From Xenophilus sp. L33 (lineage in GTDB: Bacteria; Pseudomonadota; Gammaproteobacteria; Burkholderiales; Burkholderiaceae_C), in NCBI RefSeq assembly GCF_009765735.1, contig NZ_LMUW01000013.1:53963-117962 (forward strand): DNA of 64,000 nucleotides, written 5' to 3'. How positions within the stretch are numbered: position 1 is the first letter of the stretch; each line of letters starts with the position of its first letter. Below are positions 16,404 to 24,997 of the stretch, piece after piece. The notes under the pieces were generated by a model, which searched no databases, was not told the origin of the DNA, and worked only from the letters and a program-made list of their open reading frames with translations. The position numbers and the translations under genes were made by a program.

Positions 16404-18200
16404 ATGATTTCACTTTCCCGCGATCGGGCGAGGCCCGTGCCGGGTCTTCGCCATGTTCCGAACCGTTCCGTTTCCACCCTTCCGGCCGTCATCCTGATGG
16501 GCTACGCGGCCTCGTTTCCGGCCCACGCGCAGACCGCCTCGACGCCGAGGCCCATCATCGAGGAACTGCGGCTGCAAGAACGCGAGCGCGTATTGCGCGA
16601 GCAACAGGAGCGCACGGTCGATGACCGGCTGAAGCCCGCCGTCGTCGAGATGCAGGTGCTTCCGGAAGGCGAGTCGCCATGCTTTCGCATCGACCAGCTC
16701 GTGTTGGCTGGTGAAGGTGCCGAGGCCTTTCAATGGGCCTTGGACTTCGGGCGCAAGTCCGGCATCGCTGCTGACGATTGGCGGGGTCGGTGCCTCGGTA
16801 CGAAAAGCGTCAATGTCCTTCTGGCGCGCGTGAAGCAGGCGGTGATCGCCAAGGGATTCGTGACGACCCGCGTGTTGGTCGGCCCGCAGGATCTGGCCAG
16901 CGGGACGTTGACACTGACGCTCATCCCGAGCCGCATCGCAGCGATTCGCTTCAAGGCGGTTGAGAGAGGGCAGCCCGCGTCGGCCACCACGAGCCTGCTC
17001 GGCGCCATCCCCGCCCGCGTCGGTGATCTGGTCAACCTGCGCGATGTCGAACAAGGGCTGGAAAACTTGAAGCGCCTGCCGACCGCTGACGCTGATATCC
17101 AGATCGAAGCGTCCACGGCACCGAATGCGAAACCTGGGGACAGCGACCTGGTGGTCGCATACACGCGCAAGCCTTCACTGCTCGGCCCTCTGCGGATGTC
17201 GCTGTCGCTTGACGATGGCGGAACCGATGCGACAGGCAAAACCCAGGCCAGCGCCACCGTCGCCTGGGACAACCCGCTCGGCATCAACGACCTGTTCTAT
17301 GTCAGCGTCAACCACGGCGTCTTCAACCACCAGGGCCAGAGCACGGCCGGGCAGACCGTGCACTACTCGGTGCCCTACGGCGACTGGCTACTGAGCGCCA
17401 CAGCCTCGAAGAGCGACTACCACCAGTCGGTCGCCGGCGCGGATCAGACCTATGTCTACAGCGGCGAAAGCAGCAACGCCGAAGTGAAGCTGGCCCGACT
17501 GCTCTTTCGCGATGCATCGCGCAAGACCATCGCTTCGATCCGCGCCTTTCAACGCACCTCGGACAACTACATCGACGACACCGAAATCGAAGTTCAGCGC
17601 CGCACCGTCGGCGGCTGGGAGGCAAGCCTCAACCATCGCGAGTTCATCGGACAAGCCACCTTCGACGGCACGCTGTCGTACCGGCGCGGGACCGGCGCGT
17701 TTGGTTCGATCGAAGCGCCTGAGAACCCCTTTGGGGAAGGCACCTCGCACATGAAGCTGTTCATGGCCGAGGCCAGTGTGAATGCGCCATTCAAGCTGGG
17801 CGAAGAGCAGTTCCGCTACGGCGGCCTGTTGCGCGCGCAGTGGAACCGTTCGCCCCTCACGCCGCAGGACCGATTTTCCGTCGGCGGGCGCTACACCGTG
17901 CGCGGGTTCGATGGCGATAACAGTCTTCTCGGGCAACGCGGCTGGCTCCTTCGAAACGACCTCGGCTGGGTCGTGGGCCAAAGCGGCGCCGAACTCTATG
18001 TCGGCGCGGACTATGGCCAAGTCGGCGGTCCTTCGGTCGAGTTCCAGGTCGGGCGTGAACTGGCGGGCGCCGTGATCGGCGTACGCGGGGCGCTCAAGAG
18101 CCTGAACTACGACTTCTTCGTTGGCACGCCCGTCAAGAAGCCTTGGGGCTTCATCACGGCGAACGTCACCGCTGGCATCGGCCTCAACTACAACTTTTGA
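16404..18200 (+). CDS. TpsB outer-membrane transporter (ShlB/FhaC/HecB family)
   Basis: A 598-residue outer-membrane protein of the two-partner secretion pathway, which exports the adjacent TpsA protein. A signal peptide ends around A42 (FPAHA/QT). Residues about 85-260 hold two POTRA-like domains (for example FRIDQLVLAGEG). The rest is a beta-barrel with alternating aromatic and polar residues, the conserved VRGFDG motif of loop 6, and a terminal phenylalanine (GLNYNF), the usual outer-membrane insertion signal. It precedes tpsA by 15 bases in the same orientation. Codon use is less GC3-biased than the flanking metabolic genes, consistent with horizontal acquisition. Confidence 0.93.
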   Translation: MISLSRDRARPVPGLRHVPNRSVSTLPAVILMGYAASFPAHAQTASTPRPIIEELRLQERERVLREQQERTVDDRLKPAVVEMQVLPEGESPCFRIDQLVLAGEGAEAFQWALDFGRKSGIAADDWRGRCLGTKSVNVLLARVKQAVIAKGFVTTRVLVGPQDLASGTLTLTLIPSRIAAIRFKAVERGQPASATTSLLGAIPARVGDLVNLRDVEQGLENLKRLPTADADIQIEASTAPNAKPGDSDLVVAYTRKPSLLGPLRMSLSLDDGGTDATGKTQASATVAWDNPLGINDLFYVSVNHGVFNHQGQSTAGQTVHYSVPYGDWLLSATASKSDYHQSVAGADQTYVYSGESSNAEVKLARLLFRDASRKTIASIRAFQRTSDNYIDDTEIEVQRRTVGGWEASLNHREFIGQATFDGTLSYRRGTGAFGSIEAPENPFGEGTSHMKLFMAEASVNAPFKLGEEQFRYGGLLRAQWNRSPLTPQDRFSVGGRYTVRGFDGDNSLLGQRGWLLRNDLGWVVGQSGAELYVGADYGQVGGPSVEFQVGRELAGAVIGVRGALKSLNYDFFVGTPVKKPWGFITANVTAGIGLNYNF

Positions 18201-18215
18201 TACGAGACGATTCGA

Positions 18216-21200
18216 ATGAACAAGCTGCGTTACCGGGTGATTTTCAGCGTCGCACGAGGGATGCTGATCGCAGTCCAAGAGACGGCGCGCAGTGCCGGCA
18301 AGGCGGCCGGAACGACTGCGGGTGCGATCGGCGCCGGTGGCGCAACCTTCGCATTGCTCGCCGTATCGCCTGCGCTGGCTCAGATCGCGGGCGACCCGAG
18401 CGCTCCTGGCAATCAACGTCCGACCGTTCTGGCGGCGCCCAATGGCGTGCCTGTCGTGAACATAGTCACGCCCTCCGCAGCGGGGGTGTCGCGCAATGCA
18501 TATCGGCAGTTCGATGTGAACACCCAAGGCGCGATCTTGAACAATTCGCGGACGGCGGTCCAGTCGAACCTTGGCGGCCACATTGCAGGCAATCCTTGGT
18601 TGGCAACCGGCCCTGCACGCGTCATCTTGAATGAGGTGAATAGCTCGTCGCCGAGCTCCTTGCGTGGCTATGTGGAAGTCGCGGGATCGAAGGCCGATGT
18701 GATCATCGCGAACCCCGCCGGAATCCAAGTGCAAGGGGGTGGCTTCATCAATTCGAACCGCGTCACCCTCACAACCGGTGTGCCCCAATTCAATGCCTAC
18801 GGCGGCATCGAGAGTTACCGCGTGACGGGCGGATCCATCGGTGTGAGCGGCAATGGCGTCGATTTCAGCAGCACGGAATTCGCCGCGCTCTACGCGCGCA
18901 TGATCGAGATCAACGGCGGCGTATGGGGCGGAGGCGAGCTTCGCGTCGTCACCGGCGCGAACCAGATCGCCGCCGATGGTGCGCCGGGAGTCGCCGCCAG
19001 TGTCGTGCCGATCACCGGTACCGGGTCGGCCCAGCCAATCGCCTTTGATGCGGGTGCGCTCGGCGGCATGTACGCACAGAAGATCTGGATCATGGGCTCG
19101 GAGGCAGGTGTCGGAGCCAGAAACGCCGGCACGATTCAGACCGGTGCCGGTGATGCGAAGCTGATGGGCCTGGGCGAGTTGACCGTCACGTCCGCTGGAC
19201 GCATCGAGAATCTCGGCATCATCCAGGCGGCAGGTGCGGCATTCATCACCGTGCCCACCTTCACGAACAGTGGCAAGGTGGTCGCCGCTGGGAGTGCGAG
19301 CATTGCCACGCAGGGCGACCTGACCAATGCGGGCGGCACCATCGAGGGCCAGCGCGTCGAGTTGGCAAGCGCAGCCGGCGACTTGATCAACACGCAAGGC
19401 GCGATCCGGCAGACCAGCGCTGCCGGGCTTACGCTCACGGCGCCCACTTTACTGAACACCAACGGCGGTACGGTCGGCTATGAGCCGGTTGCCGATTCGT
19501 CTGGTGCGAGCGCAGGTGCCGGTGCTGGGGGCACGGGAAGCGGTTCGGGTGGCAGCGGTTCGTCCACAGACGGCAACGCGGCTGCCGGCTCAACAGGCGG
19601 TTCGGCCAGCCCGGGCACTTCGGGCGGGTCTTCGACCGACACCGCAGGCGCCGGATCGACGCCCGCGCCTTCGGCCCCGATCGCACCCGGCGCGATCACG
19701 GCGGCCGGCACGATCCGCAACGAAGGCGGCCACATCTACTCAGGCGGCCCGATCGAGTTGCAGACGCCGAATGTCTCGAACGCGGGCGGCAAGCTCGAAG
19801 TAGCCAGCCTCTCCGTTTCCGGCCCTGCATTCTCGAATGCCGGCGGGATCTTGAATGTCACGAACGGCTTCAACGCCAACGTCGCCAGCTTCGACAACAG
19901 CGGCGGGAAGTTGAACGCGGGCAGTGTCGCCGTCGCCACGACCGGCGATCTACTCAATCAGGACGGCACGCTCGCCAGCAACGGCGATGTCAGCCTGGAT
20001 GTCGGCGGCATGGTGAACAACCAGCGCGGCGCCATCTCGGCGACCGGCGCGCTCGATGCGCACGTCGCGGGCGCGATCCAAAACGCCTCGGGCTCGCTCG
20101 TCGCCAATCGGCGTGTCACGGTCCAGGGTCGATCCTTGGACAACACGCTGGGAACCGTGGCGTCAGCAACGACTGGCACCTCGCTTTCGATCAACGACGC
20201 GCTTGTGAACTCGGGGCAGATCAACGCCGCGACTGATTTGTCGGTTCATGCCGGCTCGATTTCCAACAGCGGCACGATGCGCGGCGGCAACGATGCGAGC
20301 ATCGCTGTCGCGGACGCCTTGAGCAACGACGGCAGCATCACGGCCGCGCGGAATACGAGCGTCGCCGCCGCGAGCCTGCAAGGCGGAGGCGCCAGCGTCC
20401 TGGGCGCGGGCATCAATGCCGATGGCAGTCTCGGAACGACTGGCGATCTGAATGTCACCGCCACGGACGCCTTGGTTGCCATGGGCACGAACCTCGCGGC
20501 CGGAGATGCGTCGCTGCAAGGCGCTAGCGTTGATCTCTCGGGCAGCCAGACCAGCGCCGCGAACATCGCGATAGCCGCCACGCAGGGCGATGTGACCACG
20601 AGCGGCGCGACCGTCGCCACCTCCGGCACGCTCGGCATCCACGCCGACAGCCAAAGCTTGCAAACGTTGGTCAACCAAGGCGGCAAGCTCAACGCCGGCC
20701 AATTGGACCTGCACGCCTCGAACATCGACAACACGAACGACGGCGAGGTTGTCCAGACCGGCAGGGGCGCCACCACCATCGCCGTCACCGGGTCGCTGAA
20801 CAACGCTGGCGGTCGAATCGCCAGCAACAGCCAGGACCTGACCCTCAAGGCCAAGACCCTGACCAACACCGCCGGCAAGGTCGAGCACGCCGGCACCGGG
20901 ACCTTGAAAATCGAGGCCGACGGCGTCGATGGCGCCAACGGTCAGATCACCAGCAATGGCGCATTCGTGGCCGCCGTCACAGGCGACTTCAATCAGGATG
21001 GTGGCACGACCACCGCCAAGCAAATCACCATCGATGCCGGATCGCTCGGCAATCGGGGCGGCACGATTGTTCAGACCGGCACCGACGCCACGCGCATTTC
21101 TGTCGTCGGCGCGATCGACAACGGCAACGGCGGGTCCATCGCCAGCAACGGCGCCACCGACATCACCGCCGGCAGTCTGGTCAACCAGGCCGGCTCGATT

Positions 21201-23486
21201 CGCGCGGCGGGCACTTCCGATCTGAATATCACCACGGCCGGGCTGCTCGACAACAGCGCCCAGGGCGAAATTGGTGCCGGCGGCAACGTCGCGCTGGGCG
21301 CCGGAAGCCTCGTGAACGACGCCGGTCGCGTCACCGCCGTGGGCGACCTTGCGGCGACGGTCGTCGGCGCCGCATCCAACGTGGGCGGGACGCTGGCCGC
21401 GAACAACGACACGACGATTTTCGCCGCGAGCCTGGACAGCACGCGCGGCACGATTGCTGCCGTCGACGGCGACCTGGCCGTTGCCACCACGGGCGGCACG
21501 AAAAACAGCAGCGGCACGATGCAGGCGGGCGGAAACGTCGACATCAGCAATGGCGGCTTTGAGAACTCGGCGGGCACCGAACATGGCGTGCAGGAAACCG
21601 CTCATGGGCGTGACCTCGGTTACCAGAAGGCCAAGGACAAAGGCACGGTTGATCAGACCACGAACTACAACCAGTTCAACGCCGGCAGCCTGGAGGTCAA
21701 TGCCAATCACGTTCAGGCCGGCCTCGGCGCGCGTGACAGCTTGGAGCAACTGGCCCGACAGCCGGGCATGGGCTGGGTGGACCAGATCAACAACAATCCG
21801 TCGCTGCAGGGAAAGATCGACTGGCAAAGGGTCGAGGAAGCGCACCAGAACTGGAACTATAGCCAGCAGGGGTTGACTCCCGAGGGCGCGGCCATCGTGA
21901 CGCTCGTGGCGACCTTCGTCACTTGGGGGGTGGCGTCGGGTGCCGGCGCCGCCGCAGGTAACGCGGCAGCGGTCGGGGCTGGCGAGGGCGTCGCGTTGTC
22001 AAGCGGCGGCGCGTTCCTCACGGGTACCGGAGCCACGATCTCGGGCGCAGTCAGTGGGGCAGTGACTGCCGGCCTGTCCGCCCTTGCTGGGCAAGCAGCT
22101 GTTGCGCTCGCCAACAATCAAGGCGATATCGGCGCGGCGCTTCATGACCTTGGCTCCAGCGCCAATGTCAAGAACTTGCTAACCGCCATCGCCACGGGCG
22201 GCGCGCTCGGCAGTCTGAATTTGAACCCGACAGGCCTGCCCACGGTGGGCGGTGGTTCCCAGCAATTCATGGATCAACTTGGCCAGAACCTGACTGCTGG
22301 TGCAGCCAAGGCCGTCATCGGCACGGCTATTAATGGTGGAAGCTTCGAGGAAAACCTGAAAGAGGGCCTGAAGAATGCCCTGCTCGATACCGTCGCGGCG
22401 CAGGGCGCCTACGCCATTGGGGACCTGAAGCTCGACGAGTTCACCAACAAGATCGCGCATGCAATCGCCGGGTGCGCCGTGGGAGCCGCACAGACGGATG
22501 GTAGCTGCGCCGCTGGCGCTCTAGGAGCGGCGATCGGCGAGATGGCGGCAGAGGCCTATGGGCGGCAGGCGGATACCGAGCAGTTCGCAGCCATGTTGAG
22601 CGGCATCGCAGGTGCGATTGCTGGGTTGGACGCCACCCAAATTAATCTTGCTAGCCAAGCGGGGGCAAACGCGGCAGTCAACAACTATCTAGCGCACCCG
22701 GAAAAAATTCGAGACTCAGATGTGCAGGCTCGCATTCTTGCGACCGGCGAGGGTTGCAAGGGGGCAGCGAGCTGTTCAGGCGTGGCCGCGCAAGCACAAG
22801 CTCAAATCGATTTGCTCAGTGACGCCAAGCTCGCGGAAATCTGCGCGGGCAACGCTGGGTGTGCTGCTGACCGTCAACTCGAGCGCTCTGTTTACGGGGC
22901 CGCCCGCGATGCCGCGATTGCGAGACTCGACCCGAACGCGGCAGCTTCGGACTTTCTGTTAGGGCAGCTTGGAAGGAGTCCGTACGGGCCCACTGAGTTG
23001 TCAGCTGCGGTCACGCGAATGCAGGACGGCCGTTCCGTGGCCAACGATCCGATCGATCAATATGTCCATACGGCCTTAGCAGCTAATCCACCTTTGTTTG
23101 CTGCGATCTTGGGAATCTCCCTAATCGATGGTGATGGCGGAAAGGGTGGGCTTAGCGCCGCTGCATCCTCTGCGAGAAATGTAGCGAATGCCAAAAAACT
23201 TGCAAATCAATTGCAACTTGAGGCGGCAAACTCCCCATTTGAAAAAAATGGAACGTTGACCTCCGACGCTATCTTGAGTGCCAAGGCTGTGGCGGGTCTA
23301 GGACCTGGTGAATTGAATAATCCATTTATTCCATCTGGGTTTGGCAAATATACAACCGAGTCGATTCGAAGTCCGGCCGGTGATTTCCAGGTGCATGTCT
23401 ACAAGAACCCGAACACCGGAGAGGTGTTGTATGATCTTGACTACAAAGCAATCTTCAATGCCAAATCAGGAGTGCCAAAGCCATGA
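18216..23486 (+). CDS. TpsA filamentous hemagglutinin / CdiA-like exoprotein with C-terminal toxin-like module
   Basis: A 1756-residue exoprotein. Residues 1-24 form an extended signal peptide region (MNKLRYRVIFSVARG), followed by cleavage near A55. The TPS secretion domain (about 60-300) has an NPAGI motif at 166-170 in place of the usual NPNGI. Residues 300-1150 are beta-helix repeats built from units like LNNAGG and SNGATD, interrupted at 426-492 by a Ser/Gly/Ala/Thr/Pro linker. About 1220-1450 resembles the DUF637 hemagglutinin pretoxin region. VNNYL at 1488-1492 resembles the VENN-type boundary of CdiA proteins. The last 269 residues form the probable toxin module, ending in a compact segment with GDFQVHVYKNPNTGEVLYD. 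GC falls markedly there. It is shorter than typical CdiA. The toxic activity cannot be named from sequence. Confidence 0.88.
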   Translation: MNKLRYRVIFSVARGMLIAVQETARSAGKAAGTTAGAIGAGGATFALLAVSPALAQIAGDPSAPGNQRPTVLAAPNGVPVVNIVTPSAAGVSRNAYRQFDVNTQGAILNNSRTAVQSNLGGHIAGNPWLATGPARVILNEVNSSSPSSLRGYVEVAGSKADVIIANPAGIQVQGGGFINSNRVTLTTGVPQFNAYGGIESYRVTGGSIGVSGNGVDFSSTEFAALYARMIEINGGVWGGGELRVVTGANQIAADGAPGVAASVVPITGTGSAQPIAFDAGALGGMYAQKIWIMGSEAGVGARNAGTIQTGAGDAKLMGLGELTVTSAGRIENLGIIQAAGAAFITVPTFTNSGKVVAAGSASIATQGDLTNAGGTIEGQRVELASAAGDLINTQGAIRQTSAAGLTLTAPTLLNTNGGTVGYEPVADSSGASAGAGAGGTGSGSGGSGSSTDGNAAAGSTGGSASPGTSGGSSTDTAGAGSTPAPSAPIAPGAITAAGTIRNEGGHIYSGGPIELQTPNVSNAGGKLEVASLSVSGPAFSNAGGILNVTNGFNANVASFDNSGGKLNAGSVAVATTGDLLNQDGTLASNGDVSLDVGGMVNNQRGAISATGALDAHVAGAIQNASGSLVANRRVTVQGRSLDNTLGTVASATTGTSLSINDALVNSGQINAATDLSVHAGSISNSGTMRGGNDASIAVADALSNDGSITAARNTSVAAASLQGGGASVLGAGINADGSLGTTGDLNVTATDALVAMGTNLAAGDASLQGASVDLSGSQTSAANIAIAATQGDVTTSGATVATSGTLGIHADSQSLQTLVNQGGKLNAGQLDLHASNIDNTNDGEVVQTGRGATTIAVTGSLNNAGGRIASNSQDLTLKAKTLTNTAGKVEHAGTGTLKIEADGVDGANGQITSNGAFVAAVTGDFNQDGGTTTAKQITIDAGSLGNRGGTIVQTGTDATRISVVGAIDNGNGGSIASNGATDITAGSLVNQAGSIRAAGTSDLNITTAGLLDNSAQGEIGAGGNVALGAGSLVNDAGRVTAVGDLAATVVGAASNVGGTLAANNDTTIFAASLDSTRGTIAAVDGDLAVATTGGTKNSSGTMQAGGNVDISNGGFENSAGTEHGVQETAHGRDLGYQKAKDKGTVDQTTNYNQFNAGSLEVNANHVQAGLGARDSLEQLARQPGMGWVDQINNNPSLQGKIDWQRVEEAHQNWNYSQQGLTPEGAAIVTLVATFVTWGVASGAGAAAGNAAAVGAGEGVALSSGGAFLTGTGATISGAVSGAVTAGLSALAGQAAVALANNQGDIGAALHDLGSSANVKNLLTAIATGGALGSLNLNPTGLPTVGGGSQQFMDQLGQNLTAGAAKAVIGTAINGGSFEENLKEGLKNALLDTVAAQGAYAIGDLKLDEFTNKIAHAIAGCAVGAAQTDGSCAAGALGAAIGEMAAEAYGRQADTEQFAAMLSGIAGAIAGLDATQINLASQAGANAAVNNYLAHPEKIRDSDVQARILATGEGCKGAASCSGVAAQAQAQIDLLSDAKLAEICAGNAGCAADRQLERSVYGAARDAAIARLDPNAAASDFLLGQLGRSPYGPTELSAAVTRMQDGRSVANDPIDQYVHTALAANPPLFAAILGISLIDGDGGKGGLSAAASSARNVANAKKLANQLQLEAANSPFEKNGTLTSDAILSAKAVAGLGPGELNNPFIPSGFGKYTTESIRSPAGDFQVHVYKNPNTGEVLYDLDYKAIFNAKSGVPKP

Positions 23487-23857
23487 AGGTAAAATGTATT
23501 CGACTATTGGATTCAGATGGAAATGATGTCGAAGACTCCCCGTGGCTGGCTCTTGGAAAAACCTACCATGTGATGTCAACATACGTGGATGCCGAAGGGC
23601 GCCGCAGGTTCGGGATTGTCAGCCGTCATCCCGATGGTGAATGGCCGCAAATGATAAATGCATCCGAAAAATGCTTTGAAGTCGTTAGTTCCATCATTCC
23701 GTCCAACTGGCTTAAATGGGAAAGGGCGGTCGCGAGCGGCATGGCGCCGGCCGCGTGGCAAGTTCCGGGATTCTTTGAGGCTTTCTACGACCACGAGCCA
23801 GAAACGTATCCAATTTTCGAACGAGAGAGGGATGTCATTTTGAAAGAGGATCCCTAA
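23483..23857 (+). CDS. Candidate immunity protein to the TpsA C-terminal module
   Basis: A 124-residue, acidic, probably cytoplasmic protein beginning MKVKCIRLLDSDGNDVEDSP. The ATG overlaps the tpsA stop as ATGA, exactly where CDI loci place the immunity gene. The protein has no signal peptide or membrane helix. Distinct segments include GKTYHVMSTYVDAEG and a C-terminal HEPETYPIFERERDV. Low GC matches the toxin-encoding tail of tpsA, suggesting the pair moved as a cassette. The role is inferred from position and composition; I cannot assign a characterised immunity family. Confidence 0.72.
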   Translation: MKVKCIRLLDSDGNDVEDSPWLALGKTYHVMSTYVDAEGRRRFGIVSRHPDGEWPQMINASEKCFEVVSSIIPSNWLKWERAVASGMAPAAWQVPGFFEAFYDHEPETYPIFERERDVILKEDP

Positions 23858-23861
23858 AGTC

Positions 23862-24316
23862 ATGCATGTGGCGCTCACCGCCGGCGGCGACGTGAGCCAT
23901 GCACCTAGTCGCGATGTGCGAGCTCTGGTCAACGCCGAGAGCGCCCGGCTGACGCAGGCCTGGGGCGATAGCTGCGCCGAAGCTCAGCTACTGGCCATCG
24001 ATCAGCAAATGGTGAAACTCGAAGCGGCGGCGACCTATATCGACTCGCTTCAGAACGGCAGGCTGATCCCCGAGTAATCGCTTCGGTTGGGCGACACCGT
24101 CGCCGCGCTGCTGCCGCTCTATGGAACTCCGATCACGATATATCAAGCATTGACGGGCGAAGCCATTTTCGGTGGTAGGAGCCTTTCAGTGAAGCTGAGG
24201 CAGTTCTCATTCGAAAAGCCGTCGAGAACGGGCGAGTCGAGAAATGGGTTGTTCATACCGATCCCGCTGGAGGCACTTCGGTCTGGATCGTAGATGGTGC
24301 GGAAAATCGACTATAG
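23862..24316 (+). pseudogene. Decayed orphan CdiA/TpsA C-terminal module
   Basis: One reading frame runs from 23862, through a single TAA at 24075-24077, and on to about 24180. Beyond the stop it reads LGDTVAALLPLYGTPITIYQ, a segment resembling pretoxin regions of polymorphic toxins. Near 24175-24182 the frame shifts and continues (PFSEAEAVLIRKAVENGR, then WVVHTDPAGGTSVWIVDG) to a TAG at 24314-24316. The upstream part contains ESARLTQAWGDSCAEAQLLA, also CdiA-like. It lacks a secretion domain and so fits an orphan toxin fragment left by module exchange, broken by one nonsense and one frameshift change. Both parts read coherently only when joined, which is the main evidence. Confidence 0.6.
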
Positions 24317-24400
24317 AAGACAGCATCTCGACCATCGCCAAGCCGTCGAAGAATCCGAGCTATCGACCGCAACTGCAGCGGGCACCACATTAGGCAGAAT

Positions 24401-24711
24401 ATGAAGAAAAAACAAGTATTCTTGCTTTTAATAGTCGGAGTCGAACTTGTCTCGTGGGTTGCGTGGCCGGCGGACCGCCACCTCCATCCGCCTTCCAAAG
24501 TTGGCAGAAGCCGAATGTCTCGTCTGAAGGTGTAAAGGCAGCACTCGTGCAATGCAGATTCGACAACCCATATTTCGACTTCGATCATCAAGTCTCGATT
24601 GAGGATGTTGCGCACGCCGGCCGATGAATGACAGATCATGGATTCAGATATCTTTACGGCCCCACGATCTGTCAATCAAGTAACGGGGCCAGATTGGCAG
24701 CTTGCCAATGA
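24401..24711 (+). pseudogene. Broken small lipoprotein gene
   Basis: The frame opens with MKKKQVFLLLIV at 24401, a lipoprotein-like signal start. Around 24440-24448 it must shift to another frame to give the lipobox LVGC and CVAGGPPPPSAFQSWQKP. The body (ALVQCRFDNPYFDFDHQ) then ends at a TGA (24625-24627), after which the same frame continues MTDHGFRYLYGPTICQ to a TGA at 24709-24711. A single TGC-to-TGA change would explain the internal stop, since R-C-M-T-D-H-G-F would read through. So this was probably a roughly 100-residue outer-membrane lipoprotein, inactivated by one frameshift and one nonsense mutation. Its family is not known to me. Confidence 0.6.
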
Positions 24712-24739
24712 CTAAATTCGCTATAGAAGAGGAGCAATG

Positions 24740-24997
24740 ATGGGAAATACGGTCGCGATGCTGACCACGATGATGTTGATGACTGGTTGTGTGACGATAA
24801 AGGGAGCCTATCAGTTGAGCGCCGTCGATGCTGCCGGCAAGGAAATTAGCACTGGACTCGCTCTGACCGCACAGGGGCGCGGAATCTATTCCGTGAGAAA
24901 TGCGCTCTGTCAGCGTTACCCTGGGGCTACCGTCATCATCAAAGATTCAAAAACTGGCGAGCAACTAATCGGAGAAAGTCCGTTTAAATGCAGATGA
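24740..24997 (+). CDS. Small predicted lipoprotein
   Basis: An 85-residue protein with a short signal peptide and lipobox ending at C17 (LMTGC). The mature part is basic and contains two more cysteines (NALCQRYPG and the terminal KCR), which could form a disulfide. The second of two adjacent ATG codons (24740) is preferred because it lies 5 bases after the GAGGAG ribosome-binding site; the first (24737) is too close. It overlaps the next lipoprotein gene in an ATGA. Probably anchored in the inner or outer membrane facing the periplasm. Function unknown; its place in the secretion island suggests an accessory or cargo gene. Confidence 0.7.
   Translation: MGNTVAMLTTMMLMTGCVTIKGAYQLSAVDAAGKEISTGLALTAQGRGIYSVRNALCQRYPGATVIIKDSKTGEQLIGESPFKCR

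Noticed and set aside
18216..22000. Repeats in tpsA considered as a DNA repeat or CRISPR array
   Set aside because: The units vary in sequence and length and encode beta-helix motifs. There are no uniform repeats with spacers.
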